Notes: generated from the letters alone by a model not told the origin. A DNA stretch of 64,000 bases from Candidatus Villigracilaceae bacterium (GCA_026645935.1 JAPKMP010000016.1:1-64000); one strand, 5' to 3'. Positions 8,869 to 18,826 are shown, counted from the first letter of the stretch. Numbers and translations are program-made.

Positions 8869-10026
8869 CTACCGCTTGTACCAGCCAAATTCCTCGACCG
8901 CATCCACCATGGCAAGGATGTTCTCCGGAGGGACATCTGCCATGACTGTATGGACGGCGGCAACCATATATCCGCCTCCCTCTCCAAGGATGCCGATATT
9001 GCGCTTCACTTCCGCGCGGACATCCTCCGGCGTGCCGAACGGAAGGGTATTCGAGGTGTCGATGGCGCCGCAGAAGACAAGCTGTTTACCGTATTGTTTT
9101 TTAAGCTCTTCGAGATTGGACATCTTCCCGGCGGAGGATTGAATGGGGTTGAGAATGTCGATACCCATTTCGATGAAATCCGGCAGCAGGTCGAAGACGT
9201 CGCCGTCAGTATGGAAGAAGACTTTTGCCTTGGTGCGCGCCTTGATGAAGGATAAATAGTCCGCGTGGATGGGCTTGACCAGTTTTCGGTACATCTTTGG
9301 CGAAAGCATGAGGCTGGTCTTCATGCCGAGGTCGTCGCCGATCTTGATGATGTCGATCACGTCGCCGCATTCGTCGAGGAAATGTCCCATCAGTGTTTTG
9401 CAGAGTTCGGCGGTCTTTTGCAGGAGGGCAACGGTGAAGTCGGGATACCTGCCCATGTTGTAATAGAAATGATCCATTCGCTGCATTTCATAACCGCGTT
9501 CGACGGGAAACGCCAGCCAGGGAGTGCCCATGATGGCGTATTTATTTTCCCCGTGAAGTTTCAGCGCCCGCTCACGGACATGCGCCACGCGGGTGGGGTC
9601 GTCCATATCGGGCCAGGGATATTTCTCGAGGTCTTCGATGGAATGGGTTTCCGCCAGCGGATGATAATGCGGGAACCAGGAATCCTCTGCGGCTTTGACG
9701 ACACCGGAACCCCAGGAGTTGTAATACATCGAACCCGGCTCGCGGTTGGCATTCTTTTCGATGATGTGTTGCGGCTCGCGATCCCACACTCCGCGGATGT
9801 CGGCGTGGAGTCTTTCGAGCACCTCTTCGTCCACGAGCGACGCGCCTAATTCGGGAAAATCGTAAATATATCTATCCGGAGATTCGACGCCGAGGAGTTT
9901 TTTCAACCTACGGTAGGCAACCATGTTGATACCGGTGGCATTGCTCGCGCCGATGACAATCGGCACACGGTCGGGAACTTCGTGGTTGATCGTTGCAATT
10001 ACGCGTTCGCGGGATGTGAGGGACAT
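8869..10026 (-). CDS. Uroporphyrinogen decarboxylase-family methyltransferase-like protein
   Basis: This encodes 385 residues starting MSLTSRERVIATINHEVPDRVPI, the usual opening of URO-D/cobalamin methyltransferase (MtaA/CmuA-like) proteins. Conserved blocks include KVFFHTDGDV near 270, MGIDILNPIQ and FCGAIDT near 320. These correspond to the TIM-barrel segments that carry the zinc and substrate residues in methylcobamide:CoM-type enzymes. The true heme enzyme HemE is shorter and different at the N-terminus. Function is probably methyl transfer to or from a corrinoid or a related decarboxylation. No corrinoid protein is adjacent. A GAGG ribosome binding site lies just upstream of the ATG. Confidence 0.8.
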   Translation of the reverse strand: MSLTSRERVIATINHEVPDRVPIVIGASNATGINMVAYRRLKKLLGVESPDRYIYDFPELGASLVDEEVLERLHADIRGVWDREPQHIIEKNANREPGSMYYNSWGSGVVKAAEDSWFPHYHPLAETHSIEDLEKYPWPDMDDPTRVAHVRERALKLHGENKYAIMGTPWLAFPVERGYEMQRMDHFYYNMGRYPDFTVALLQKTAELCKTLMGHFLDECGDVIDIIKIGDDLGMKTSLMLSPKMYRKLVKPIHADYLSFIKARTKAKVFFHTDGDVFDLLPDFIEMGIDILNPIQSSAGKMSNLEELKKQYGKQLVFCGAIDTSNTLPFGTPEDVRAEVKRNIGILGEGGGYMVAAVHTVMADVPPENILAMVDAVEEFGWYKR

Positions 10027-10035
10027 GTGAACCTC

Positions 10036-10063
10036 GATTTACGATTTGTGATTTACGATTTGC
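10036..10063. repeat. Heptamer array GATTTRY x4
   Basis: Four units (GATTTAC, GATTTGT, GATTTAC, GATTTGC) make exactly 28 nt between the URO-D-like gene and gpmA. Confidence 0.7.
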
Positions 10064-10065
10064 GA

Positions 10066-10086
10066 CCCTTCGACTTCGCTCAGGGC
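10066..10086. repeat. Short imperfect palindrome between genes
   Basis: CCCT and AGGG arms enclose TCGACTTCGCTC. A diverged copy (16 of 21 matches) is inside the FAD oxidase gene at 6704-6724. Sequences of this type are dispersed in many environmental bacterial genomes, as far as I recall. It could also contribute to termination of gpmA on the minus strand. Confidence 0.5.
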
Positions 10087-10105
10087 AAGTTTTGGATTGA
10101 TGGTT

Positions 10106-10126
10106 GGAGAATGGAGATTGGAGATT
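10106..10126. repeat. Heptamer array GGAGAWT x3
   Basis: Three units (GGAGAAT, GGAGATT, GGAGATT) abut the gpmA stop codon; the last two bases of the final unit are part of that TAA. A reverse-complement relative lies at 52303-52323. Confidence 0.6.
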
Positions 10127-10871
10127 ATTTCGCTTTGCCCTGGTTGGCGACGGCGGCCGCTTTTTTGGCGGCCTCGGCAGGGTCGCCGAGGTAGTAATTC
10201 CTGACGGGCTTCAAGTCTTTATCAAGTTCGTAAACCAATGGCAAGCCGGTGGGTATATTCAACTCGGTGATCTCGCTTTCGGAAACATTGTCGAGATATT
10301 TCACCATGGCGCGGATGGAATTTCCGTGCGCAACAACAAGAACGCGCCTGCCAGATTTGATCTCCGGCGCAAGGGTTGAATTCCAGTATGGCAGCACGCG
10401 TTCCAGCGTAATCTTAAGCGACTCGGTGGCCGGCAGCTGCTCGGGAGTCAAAGAGGCGTAACGTCGGTCAAAACGCGGATGACGCTCATCGGTCAACTCC
10501 AATGCGGGCGGAGGAACATCATATGACCGCCTCCAGATCTTCACCTGCGCCTCACCGAATTTTTCCGCCATCTCGGCTTTGTTCAGTCCCTGCAGGGAGC
10601 CGTAATGACGTTCGTTCAACTGCCACGCGCGGACGACGGGCAGCCAATCGAGTTCCATCAGATCCTGGATGATGTTCAAGGTTTTGACAGCGCGCTTCAA
10701 GACCGAGGTGTAGGCGATGTCGAAATCATACTTTCCATCGAGCAGGAGTCTTGCCGCTTCGGCGGCTTCAGCTTTGCCAAGATCGGTCAGGTCGACATCC
10801 GTCCAGCCGGTGAACCGATTTTCGAGATTCCAGGTGCTTTGTCCGTGACGGACCAGAACGAGTTTATACAT
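10125..10871 (-). CDS. gpmA: 2,3-bisphosphoglycerate-dependent phosphoglycerate mutase
   Basis: This encodes 248 residues and interconverts 3- and 2-phosphoglycerate in glycolysis, in the cytosol. The phospho-histidine motif is [10 protein letters not shown] at residues 7-16. [24 protein letters not shown] and the second catalytic histidine in [10 protein letters not shown] near 185 are all present. Length and motif order match bacterial GpmA (about 250 residues). The C-terminus is extended with an Ala/Lys-rich tail, [17 protein letters not shown]. It is divergently transcribed from mutS. A TATAAT box (10901-10906, minus strand) and a GAGGAG ribosome binding site 7 nt before the ATG support the start. 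Confidence 0.95.
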   Translation of the reverse strand: MYKLVLVRHGQSTWNLENRFTGWTDVDLTDLGKAEAAEAARLLLDGKYDFDIAYTSVLKRAVKTLNIIQDLMELDWLPVVRAWQLNERHYGSLQGLNKAEMAEKFGEAQVKIWRRSYDVPPPALELTDERHPRFDRRYASLTPEQLPATESLKITLERVLPYWNSTLAPEIKSGRRVLVVAHGNSIRAMVKYLDNVSESEITELNIPTGLPLVYELDKDLKPVRNYYLGDPAEAAKKAAAVANQGKAK

Positions 10872-10900
10872 CGATTACTCCTCGAAATGTGATCGCGCAA

Positions 10901-10906
10901 ATTATA
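10901..10906 (-). promoter_or_regulatory. -10 box of gpmA
   Basis: A perfect TATAAT on the minus strand lies 29 nt upstream of the gpmA ATG. No good -35 is seen at 17 bp. The mutS -10 box is 21 bp away on the other strand. Confidence 0.5.
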
Positions 10907-10927
10907 GTCCAACTCTTTCGCTCATAG

Positions 10928-10933
10928 TAAAAT
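10928..10933 (+). promoter_or_regulatory. -10 box of mutS, leaderless spacing
   Basis: TAAAAT ends 6 nt before the mutS ATG (10940). No ribosome binding site is present in those 6 nt, so transcription would begin at about the start codon. Confidence 0.45.
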
Positions 10934-10939
10934 CAGGCA

Positions 10940-13510
10940 ATGTCCAACGAAGACATCACCCCCGTCCGAAGGCAATACCTCGAAACGAAGAAACAACATC
11001 CAGATGCGATCGTCTTCTTCCGCCTCGGCGATTTCTACGAGACCTTCGATGAAGACGCCGAGATCACCGCCCGCGAACTTGATATCGTCCTCACCTCGCG
11101 TCCCATCGGCGGCGGCGTGCGCGTCCCGCTGGCAGGCATACCGTATCATGCCGTCGAAAATTATCTCTCACGCCTGATCGAAAAAGGCTATCACGTCGCA
11201 ATCTGCGAACAGATCGGAGAAGTGCCCGCAAAGGGATTGGTCGAACGCAAAGTGGTGCGGGTTGTGACCCCGGGGACAGTAACGGAACCTGGTCTCCTGC
11301 CGGGGGATGCGAATAACTATCTCGCCTCTGTGATCTTGGACTCTGCCGCCTCATCCTCAGGGACAGTTGCTTCTGTTTCCTTTACCGATGTCACGACCGG
11401 AGAGTTCGCCGTGACCGAACTTCCGCTCGAGGCATTGCGCGCCGAGTTGACCCGCCTGCACCCGGCTGAAATCCTCCATCCCGACAATCAAAAATTACCC
11501 GATGGGATTATCGGTCACACCACCCCCGTGCCCGCTTGGAAATTCGAACCGGGAAAATGCCACGAGACGCTTTTGGCTCAATTCAATGCATCCACATTGG
11601 ATGGCTTTGGACTGAAAGCGAACAGCCTCTCCTTGCGCGCGGCGGGGGCGGTCATTCAATACCTTAAAGAAACCCAGCCCGACGCGCTCAATTTACTGAC
11701 TTCGCTCCGCTCGTACAGTCTGAACGAGTTCATGACGCTGGATGCGTCCACGCGGCGCAATCTCGAATTGGATGAAACCCTTCGCGGAGAAAGAAAAGGT
11801 TCCCTGCTCGGCATTCTCGATGCCGCCATCACGCCGATGGGCAAACGGTTGATCCATCAGTGGGTTAGCCAGCCATTACTGAATGTTGAACGGATCAGCA
11901 ACCGTCAAAATGGCGTGGAATATTTCGTCCAAAATGGTATGGTACGGGCGGAACTGCGGGAGGCATTGAAACCCATCGCCGATCTGGAACGGCTGATAAA
12001 CCGGGTCATTGCCGGGCAGGCGCAGCCGAGGGATCTGGTGGCGATGAGGGAGACGCTGGGAGAATTGCCGAAGGTTGTTGAAGTTTTGAAAGAAAGAGGA
12101 AAGAAGAAAGAGGTTGAATTGCCGAAGGTGGATTTAATGGCAGAGCAGTTATCCTTTCTCGAAGCTGCCATTGACGACGACCCGCCCGCGACGCTGCAAA
12201 ACACCGGGGTGATTCGTCCCGGATATTCGGCAGAACTCGACGGGGTGATGGACGCCTCGAAGCATGCCCGTGAGTGGATCGCCAATCTTGAATCTGTCGA
12301 AAGAGAAAAGACAGGCATCAAGACTCTCAAGGTAGGATACAACAAGGTCTTCGGGTATTACATCGAAATTTCGCGCGGCGCGGCGGAGAAAGCGCCCGAA
12401 CATTACATCCGCAAGCAGACGCTGGTAAATGCTGAGCGTTTCATCACGCCGGAGATGAAGGAGTACGAGACGCTGGTGCTGAACGCGGAAGAACGCATCA
12501 AAGAGATCGAAACCCGCTTGTTCAAGGAAGTCTGCGCCGATCTGTCAAAGTCGGCAACTAAGATTCTCGCCACGGCGCGCGCCATCGCCACGCTGGATGT
12601 TCTATCCGCTCTCGGCGAAGTTTCAGCCCTGAACGGCTACGCCAAGCCCGAGGTCCACGAAGGAAGCGAACTGGAGATTCATGAAGGCCGGCATCCGGTC
12701 GTTGAGCAGTTGTTGAAATCTGAACGATACATCCCGAATGATGTCATCTTTGAAAAAGGCGAGATCGTGCGGGTAATAACTGGTCCGAACATGAGTGGCA
12801 AGTCCACGTATTTGCGCCAGACCGCTTTGATCGTGTTGATGGCGCAGATGGGATCGTTCGTCCCGGCAGCCTCGGCAAAGATCGGCCTGGTCGACCGCAT
12901 CTTCACCCGCATCGGCGCGCAGGATGAAATCCATGCCGGGCAGTCCACATTCATGGTCGAGATGGTCGAGGCAGCGAATATTCTGCATCACGCCACACCG
13001 CGCAGCTTGTTGATACTGGACGAAATCGGGCGCGGCACTTCGACGTATGACGGTTTGTCCATTGCGTGGGGTATGATCGAATATATCCACAACCACCCGC
13101 AGCTGCGGGCAAAGACCTTGTTTGCAACTCATTACCACGAGTTGACGCAACTTGCAGAACTTTTGCCTGGTGTGAGAAATTACAATGTGGCTGTCAGCGA
13201 AGCGGATGGCAGGGTTGTTTTCCTGCACAAGATCATCCCCGGCGGCGCGGATCGCTCCTATGGGATTCATGTCGCGCAACTTGCAGGTTTGCCCGCGCCT
13301 GTGATCGGCAGAGCCAACGAGATCATGATGGAATTGGAAAAATCGGCGGCGCGAGGCGTGAAGATCGACCCGAATGCGGCTCAGCAAGCAGCCCTCTTCC
13401 CGGAGACAAATCCCTTGTTGAACGAATTGAAAGATATCGACGTGAACGCCCTGTCCCCCATCGAGGCGTTGAACAAACTATTCGAGTGGCAGAAAAAGTT
13501 CACACAGTAA
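10940..13510 (+). CDS. mutS: DNA mismatch repair protein MutS
   Basis: This encodes 856 residues, almost the length of E. coli MutS. The mismatch-binding domain is at the start, with the Phe-x-Glu motif in GDFYETFDEDA (residues about 31-41). It is followed by the connector, lever and clamp domains and the ABC-type ATPase with Walker A GPNMSGKSTYLRQ near 616, LDEIGRGTST (Walker B) and the ATHYHEL switch. The C-terminal tail after residue about 790 is shorter and less conserved. MutS dimers recognise mismatches and small loops and signal to MutL through ATP binding; no mutL lies in the window. The gene is divergent from gpmA and followed 20 bp later by a glycosyltransferase gene that may be cotranscribed. 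Confidence 0.97.
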   Translation: MSNEDITPVRRQYLETKKQHPDAIVFFRLGDFYETFDEDAEITARELDIVLTSRPIGGGVRVPLAGIPYHAVENYLSRLIEKGYHVAICEQIGEVPAKGLVERKVVRVVTPGTVTEPGLLPGDANNYLASVILDSAASSSGTVASVSFTDVTTGEFAVTELPLEALRAELTRLHPAEILHPDNQKLPDGIIGHTTPVPAWKFEPGKCHETLLAQFNASTLDGFGLKANSLSLRAAGAVIQYLKETQPDALNLLTSLRSYSLNEFMTLDASTRRNLELDETLRGERKGSLLGILDAAITPMGKRLIHQWVSQPLLNVERISNRQNGVEYFVQNGMVRAELREALKPIADLERLINRVIAGQAQPRDLVAMRETLGELPKVVEVLKERGKKKEVELPKVDLMAEQLSFLEAAIDDDPPATLQNTGVIRPGYSAELDGVMDASKHAREWIANLESVEREKTGIKTLKVGYNKVFGYYIEISRGAAEKAPEHYIRKQTLVNAERFITPEMKEYETLVLNAEERIKEIETRLFKEVCADLSKSATKILATARAIATLDVLSALGEVSALNGYAKPEVHEGSELEIHEGRHPVVEQLLKSERYIPNDVIFEKGEIVRVITGPNMSGKSTYLRQTALIVLMAQMGSFVPAASAKIGLVDRIFTRIGAQDEIHAGQSTFMVEMVEAANILHHATPRSLLILDEIGRGTSTYDGLSIAWGMIEYIHNHPQLRAKTLFATHYHELTQLAELLPGVRNYNVAVSEADGRVVFLHKIIPGGADRSYGIHVAQLAGLPAPVIGRANEIMMELEKSAARGVKIDPNAAQQAALFPETNPLLNELKDIDVNALSPIEALNKLFEWQKKFTQ

Positions 13511-13530
13511 TTTTCAAACAGGCAAAATCA

Positions 13531-14688
13531 ATGACTTCCCAACCATTGGAAATCAGTATTGTATTACCGTGCTTGAACGAAGAGCGGACCGTGGGGGCAT
13601 GCGTTGAAAAATCAATCCATTTCCTAAAGACGCAGGGCATTCCCGGCGAAGTGATCGTGGCAGACAACGGCAGCACAGACCGGTCTGTGGAACTTGCGCA
13701 GAGGAGCGGGGCAAGGGTCGTTAACATCGAAAACAAGGGATATGGCAGCGCCCTGCGCGGAGGGTTCGAAGCTTCACGGGGAAAATTCATCCTGATGGCG
13801 GACGCGGATGAAAGTTACGACCTGACGAATCTGATGCCCTTCATCGAGAAATTGCGCGAAGGCTACGATCTCGTCATGGGGAACCGCTTCAAAGGGGGGA
13901 TCAAGAAAGGCGCCATGCCCTGGCATCACCGTTATATCGGGAATCCCATTCTGTCTTTCATTGGGAAATTGTTCTTCAAAAGCCCGGCGAATGATTTTCA
14001 TTGCGGTTTGCGGGGATTCACGAAAGACGCCATTTTGAAAATGAACTTGCAGACCACCGGCATGGAACTAGCAAGCGAAATCGTCATCAAAGCCTCCATC
14101 CTCGGCATGAAAGTTTGCGAAGTGCCCACCACGCTTTCGCCTGATGGAAGGGATCGCCCGCCTCATCTCCGCAGCTTCCAGGATGGGTGGCGGCATTTGA
14201 GGTTTTTATTCTTATACAGCCCCTCGTGGTTGTTCCTGTATCCGGGCTCGCTCCTGGTCACACTTGGAGGGATAATGAGCGTGGCACTCTTCTTTGGTCC
14301 TGTCAATATAGGTTTCCGTTATATAGACTTCCACACCTTCATCGCAGCGGGGGCAATGGTATATCTTGGGCTAAACTCACTCTCTTTCGCCGCAATCACC
14401 CGAATTTTCGCTTTTCAGACGGGCCTGTTGCCACGCACACCACGCTTTTTCTCATTATTCAAATACATAAACCTAGAACGAGGAATTTTCGCAGGCGCGG
14501 TCATCATTCTATTAGGATTAATTCTTATAACACGGGCATTGGCGCTCTCCTCGAACTTTGCCCAGATAGGGTACAACAATAGCATACGGCTCGTTTTTGG
14601 TGGGGTACTCGCATTCACAAGCGGCTTCCAAATACTCTTCACCAGCTTTGTACTTAGTATACTTGGGCTGAAAGTGTACAAGCAATAG
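13531..14688 (+). CDS. Family 2 glycosyltransferase with C-terminal membrane helices
   Basis: This encodes 385 residues from the ATG at 13531. The frame is open upstream within mutS, but that part is shadow. The GT-A domain covers residues 1-230: IVLPCLNEERTVGAC, ADNGSTDRS, ADADESYD (DxD-like), GNRFKGGIKKGAMPWHHRYIGN and a CGLRGFTKDA acceptor block. Four hydrophobic helices follow, typical of DPM1/polyisoprenyl-phosphate glycosyltransferases. The protein probably charges undecaprenyl phosphate with a sugar used by the GT-C enzymes of this region. It is the first gene of a glycan set that continues to 19747, and starts 20 bp after mutS. Confidence 0.88.
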   Translation: MTSQPLEISIVLPCLNEERTVGACVEKSIHFLKTQGIPGEVIVADNGSTDRSVELAQRSGARVVNIENKGYGSALRGGFEASRGKFILMADADESYDLTNLMPFIEKLREGYDLVMGNRFKGGIKKGAMPWHHRYIGNPILSFIGKLFFKSPANDFHCGLRGFTKDAILKMNLQTTGMELASEIVIKASILGMKVCEVPTTLSPDGRDRPPHLRSFQDGWRHLRFLFLYSPSWLFLYPGSLLVTLGGIMSVALFFGPVNIGFRYIDFHTFIAAGAMVYLGLNSLSFAAITRIFAFQTGLLPRTPRFFSLFKYINLERGIFAGAVIILLGLILITRALALSSNFAQIGYNNSIRLVFGGVLAFTSGFQILFTSFVLSILGLKVYKQ

Positions 14689-14812
14689 CTCCATCTTTAA
14701 TGCGATGTCACCTCCAGTACGACCCCGTTACGCATGATAAAGCATAGCAAGCCAATGAATTATTTCATACCTTAACAGAATACTCAAAGGATGAAAGCAA
14801 AAGGGATCCAAA

Positions 14813-15526
14813 ATGAATACCTTTAACTATGAAGACATTTGGAAAGGCGTTTGGGGGGATATGCAGAAATATGGTCCTGTCCACCGTCATCACAGGCGGA
14901 TATTTTCAATAATGTTTGAGAGTTTGCCAAAAGAGGAGATCCAGTCCATTGCAGATATCGGCTGTGGAGAAGGGTCAAATCTGTACTTTTTACGCACGCA
15001 ATTCCCAAAAGCGAAGCTATTCGGCTTTGATCTTTCCAACACCGCGTTGGAGTCTGCAAAAACCAATCTCGGTATCGATTTTTCCGTACTTGATATTCAG
15101 ACGGAAATCCCCGACAAAAATTTCGACCTGGTTTTCTGCTCCGACGTAGTGGAGCACCTTGAAAATGATAATGCCGCATTGGAGAACATGAAGCTCTGCA
15201 CGAAGAAATACGCATTGATCGCCACCGTTCAAGGACGTATGAGACGGAACGAAAAATCGATCGGACATGTTAGGAATTATGCATATGGCGAGTTAAGGCA
15301 AAAGATCGAGTCTGCCGGGTTCGAGGTCCTGCAAGTGGTCGAATGGGGCTACCCTCTCTACTCCCCGCTGTTCCGCGACATTATCAGCCTCTTCCCGAGT
15401 TCTGAAAAATACACCTACGGCAAATACAACGTGGTCAAGAAGGCGATCTCACATTTTCTGTACTTCGTATTCATGCTCAATCGAAGCGACAAAGGGGATG
15501 TCATCTTCATCCTTGCAAAGGTATAA
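14813..15526 (+). CDS. Class I SAM-dependent methyltransferase
   Basis: This encodes 237 residues with a Rossmann fold of the Methyltransf_11/25 type: motif I is IADIGCGEGSN (residues 44-54), an acidic loop FGFDLSN follows, and motif IV is FDLVFCSDVVEHLEND near 105-120. It is a UbiE/Coq5-like small-molecule or glycan methyltransferase. Its place between two glycosyltransferases suggests methylation of a surface sugar or lipid-linked intermediate. An AAAAGGGA sequence just upstream of the ATG can act as ribosome binding site. A 124-bp gap separates it from the GT2 gene, so it may have its own promoter. Confidence 0.85.
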   Translation: MNTFNYEDIWKGVWGDMQKYGPVHRHHRRIFSIMFESLPKEEIQSIADIGCGEGSNLYFLRTQFPKAKLFGFDLSNTALESAKTNLGIDFSVLDIQTEIPDKNFDLVFCSDVVEHLENDNAALENMKLCTKKYALIATVQGRMRRNEKSIGHVRNYAYGELRQKIESAGFEVLQVVEWGYPLYSPLFRDIISLFPSSEKYTYGKYNVVKKAISHFLYFVFMLNRSDKGDVIFILAKV

Positions 15527-15544
15527 ACGACTTAATATCCATCG

Positions 15545-16669
15545 ATGAAGATCCTAACAATTAGCAACTTTTTTCCGAGCCATCCCGGTGGCATTGAGAT
15601 CGTCGCAAAGAATCTGGTCGCGCTTTGGAGAAAAAATAATGAAGTCCATTGGGTCGCCTGCAATCCTGCGCCGGATGAAAATGAACCTGAGGTTGATAAC
15701 ATCCCTCTGGAATCCAATAACTTTACCGAAAAATTCCTGGGTTTTCCATACCCCATCCCATCGTTAAGCTCATATCGAATGATCATCGACCAGGTCAATT
15801 GGTCTGAAATCGTTCATATCCACGACTGTCTTTATCTTGCAAATATTATCGCCTACATTGCAGCATGGTATCTTTCCAAGCCCGTTATCATCACCCAGCA
15901 TGTAGGCCCGGTCCGCTACAAGGAGGCATACAAGAATCTATTGCAGCAAATCGCCTACCAGACAATTGGAAGGCTGGTCCTCCGAAATGCGGACAGGGTT
16001 ACATTCATAAACGAAAAGGTCGAACTCTGGTTCAAAGAAAGGGTAAAAGTCGAGAGAAGGGTCCTCATACAAAACGGAGTGGATCACACAATATTCTATC
16101 CGCCCACCACCAATGAGGTTCAGACTACCAGGGCCAAATTGGGAATTTTCCCAAACGAAAGGGTGCTCCTGTTTATTGGGCGGTTCACCCATAAAAAAGG
16201 ACTACACATCATACGGGATATCGCAAAAGCACGTCCGAACTACAGATGGATGATATTGGGCAGCGGCGAGATCAATGTCGCAAATTGGGGGTTGAAAAAC
16301 GTGTATATCTTTTCACATCAACCACAAGAACTGCTCCGCGAATTTTATATCGCGGCAGATCTATTTGTTCTGCCCTCTCATGGAGAGGGTTTCCCGCTGA
16401 CGGTACAAGAATCGATGTCCTGCGGCGTTCCAGCCGTGGTGTCTGAAGAAACAGCCGCCTCCCTCCCGGATGCCCCGCTCATCTGCCTGAATATTTCTTC
16501 TTTGGCCGAATCTCTGAAAACCCTGGACGAGCTTGTCGATAATCCACATCGTTTGAAACAATTCAGCATCCGGTCCATCGAATATGCAAAACAATGGGAC
16601 TGGGATAATATCGCAGGGCTTTACGAGAAACAGTTTTCGGACGTCATTCAACAAGGCATCCAATGGTAA
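15545..16669 (+). CDS. Family 4 glycosyltransferase
   Basis: This encodes 374 residues with the GT-B fold. The N-terminal Rossmann half begins MKILTISNFFPSHPGGIEIVAKNL, with the Gly-rich loop of GT4 enzymes. The C-terminal half has LFIGRFTHKKGLHI near 205 and the EX7E region LPSHGEGFPLTVQESMSCGVPAV near 278-300. These enzymes use nucleotide sugars and retain the anomeric configuration. It lies 18 bp after the methyltransferase and 3 bp before the membrane protein, so the three are probably one operon for a surface polysaccharide or glycolipid. The sugar specificity cannot be read from the sequence. Confidence 0.9.
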   Translation: MKILTISNFFPSHPGGIEIVAKNLVALWRKNNEVHWVACNPAPDENEPEVDNIPLESNNFTEKFLGFPYPIPSLSSYRMIIDQVNWSEIVHIHDCLYLANIIAYIAAWYLSKPVIITQHVGPVRYKEAYKNLLQQIAYQTIGRLVLRNADRVTFINEKVELWFKERVKVERRVLIQNGVDHTIFYPPTTNEVQTTRAKLGIFPNERVLLFIGRFTHKKGLHIIRDIAKARPNYRWMILGSGEINVANWGLKNVYIFSHQPQELLREFYIAADLFVLPSHGEGFPLTVQESMSCGVPAVVSEETAASLPDAPLICLNISSLAESLKTLDELVDNPHRLKQFSIRSIEYAKQWDWDNIAGLYEKQFSDVIQQGIQW

Positions 16670-16672
16670 TTT

Positions 16673-18805
16673 ATGGAGAAGACGCATAAGCCCATGAAGG
16701 TAAAACGAAGCCGAGTGATCCTGATAAATTTTTTGGTTTGCTGGCTTGTCGCGGCTGTTCTTATTTTCATGGACGCAAACCGTACGAGTTATTTACATCA
16801 GCTTTCCTTAACCAATTGGGAAGCCTTCGTAAGCAAATCGCCGTATATTCCGCTCGCGAGTTTCATTTTTGACATCCTCTTTTCGTTCGCAGGGGTGACA
16901 ATATTCTCCCTGCTTTGCATGGGCATTGGCTTGGTTTTATTAAGGTATGCCGAAATCCCTGAAACATCAAGCCTTGCGAAAGGAGTAACCGCGTTCGTAG
17001 CAGGCGAGATCTTATTTTCGGTACTCTTTCTCTCGATCATCAGTGTTACCGCATTGAGCCCGACCTTGACAGGTGTCATATTTGTGCTCAGCGGAATAAT
17101 CTGTACCAAGCCGTTGTATCGGTTTTTTGCAGATCGAACTCGCAGGTTAACCGACAACGATTGGACGCCTGGGCAGAAAGGCGTACTTGGAGCAATCACT
17201 CTCATAATGGCGCTAAGCCTTTTGCTTACATCAGCAAGATTGGGATACGATGCGGTTTCAGATTATTTTTCCCAGGCGAAACTTATGGCATCCGTATGGG
17301 AGGCTTCATCGTTCTTTCCAGATAACCATATGATCGTCAGCTCGCTTCATCTTGATATCCTCTTTACGATACTGATCCAAATGTTTGGAGATCAAGCAGC
17401 AAGAATGCTATCCTGGGCCAATGGATTGGCGATCTTAATAACAGGCTGGGAAATTGCGGCGAGAAACGGATTCTCGACCAATGCGAGGCTCAACTTCCTA
17501 ATCCTGATGCTTACCACGACTGCCTTTACAGACCTTCTTGGCGACGGCAAGGTGGAATTAATCAGTACTGCGCCAATCTTGGTCGCTATTTACTGGCTGC
17601 CGATCAGCATGAAATCACCATCGAGAAATCTGTTTCTACTTATCGGAGTACTGGCAGGCTTTTCGATCATCTCGAGGTTGTACAACATTTTCATAGTCAG
17701 TGTATTTGTGGCTGCCTATTACCTGATCGCTCTTGCAAAATCACTTTATCTGGCAAAAACAGTGCAGACACGCCTGGTACTGGAAGAGCTGAAAACATTT
17801 GCAGCAAAGTTCATATGGTTGTTCCCGACACTTTTTGGCATCGGCTTTTTCCACATTTGGCAAAACTGGGTCTGGCTAGGATCCCCTCTTGCCCCCCTCG
17901 AATTTGCGGATAATCTCCGATCAAGCAACTGGGAGTGGAAATTCGACCCTGGCTTGCTGAATATGCTACGAGCATTCTATCCACTGACGGTAACATTTCT
18001 AAACTCGGCGCAAAGTTTGGGAAACGTTACTCCGCTTTTCATCGGCTTCCTTCCATTTGTGATGTTTAAAGAAGCTCGTGCCAGGCTGCATATTAATGAT
18101 GAATTCCTTCAATTATTGCTGACATCGATTATTACCCTGGCAACATGGATCGTATTCTTCTACACAATCGTGGAGATTCGTTATGTGCTATTCATTTGGG
18201 CTTTGTTATTTTTACCCCTTGGACAGCTCATGGACCATATCTTTGAAACTCAACCAAAGCTCTTTTTGTCGATCTCAAAGATCATGATCGGATTCCTTAT
18301 GAGCTTTATTGCCCTGCGGATAGTTTACATCTCCATTGCGGCTTATTCGCCCATCGACTCGAATGGACAGGCACATTGCTCGGGTATTGCATTCTGCGAT
18401 TTCTTCGATCCGATCAATGATCAAGCAGCGCCCGGAGATAGGGTCTTTGCCCTGAACGCATATCGATATTATTTCCGCAACGATCTTTTTGACTGTTCGA
18501 CCCGGGCATACGAATATATTGAATTGAGAAACCTGGCTAGTCAAAACTCTGCCGAGTTTTGGGTGGAGTTATATCGAAGAGGATATCGCTATGTCGCCTT
18601 CGAAGGGAATTTTTCGCTTAATCACTCGCGCTTTGGGGCAATCGCAGATCCCGAAGTCGCGCCTTCCTGGCTTAATATTGTTACGATCTCTTCTGATCAA
18701 GTGAATGCATCCTATCGCCTGGACGCGAAATCACCGCCATTCCAACCGGAAATTTCCTGCCAGAAAAACGATAATGGGATTTGGATATTGACCCCAACTC
18801 AATAG
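16673..18805 (+). CDS. Large multi-pass membrane protein, GT-C-like, unknown substrate
   Basis: This encodes 710 residues with 13 or more hydrophobic helices between residues about 12 and 565, and a C-terminal extracytoplasmic part (about 565-710) containing several Cys residues (AHCSGIAFCDFFD, DLFDCSTRAY). The first large loop, SARLGYDAVSDYFSQAK, resembles the acidic loop of GT-C transferases. No specific family is recognised. It follows the GT4 gene by 3 bp. An alternative start is the ATG at 16694 (MKVKRSRV), which gives a shorter basic N-terminus; neither start has a strong ribosome binding site. Probably a glycan-building or glycan-transfer membrane enzyme. Confidence 0.75.
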   Translation: MEKTHKPMKVKRSRVILINFLVCWLVAAVLIFMDANRTSYLHQLSLTNWEAFVSKSPYIPLASFIFDILFSFAGVTIFSLLCMGIGLVLLRYAEIPETSSLAKGVTAFVAGEILFSVLFLSIISVTALSPTLTGVIFVLSGIICTKPLYRFFADRTRRLTDNDWTPGQKGVLGAITLIMALSLLLTSARLGYDAVSDYFSQAKLMASVWEASSFFPDNHMIVSSLHLDILFTILIQMFGDQAARMLSWANGLAILITGWEIAARNGFSTNARLNFLILMLTTTAFTDLLGDGKVELISTAPILVAIYWLPISMKSPSRNLFLLIGVLAGFSIISRLYNIFIVSVFVAAYYLIALAKSLYLAKTVQTRLVLEELKTFAAKFIWLFPTLFGIGFFHIWQNWVWLGSPLAPLEFADNLRSSNWEWKFDPGLLNMLRAFYPLTVTFLNSAQSLGNVTPLFIGFLPFVMFKEARARLHINDEFLQLLLTSIITLATWIVFFYTIVEIRYVLFIWALLFLPLGQLMDHIFETQPKLFLSISKIMIGFLMSFIALRIVYISIAAYSPIDSNGQAHCSGIAFCDFFDPINDQAAPGDRVFALNAYRYYFRNDLFDCSTRAYEYIELRNLASQNSAEFWVELYRRGYRYVAFEGNFSLNHSRFGAIADPEVAPSWLNIVTISSDQVNASYRLDAKSPPFQPEISCQKNDNGIWILTPTQ

Positions 18806-18826
18806 CAGTTTTATAAAGGATTGACC

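Noticed and set aside
13066-13530. Upstream in-frame extension of the GT2 gene
   Set aside because: It lies inside mutS in another frame, is Arg/Cys-rich and has no homology-like motif; the GT-A fold starts right after the ATG at 13531.
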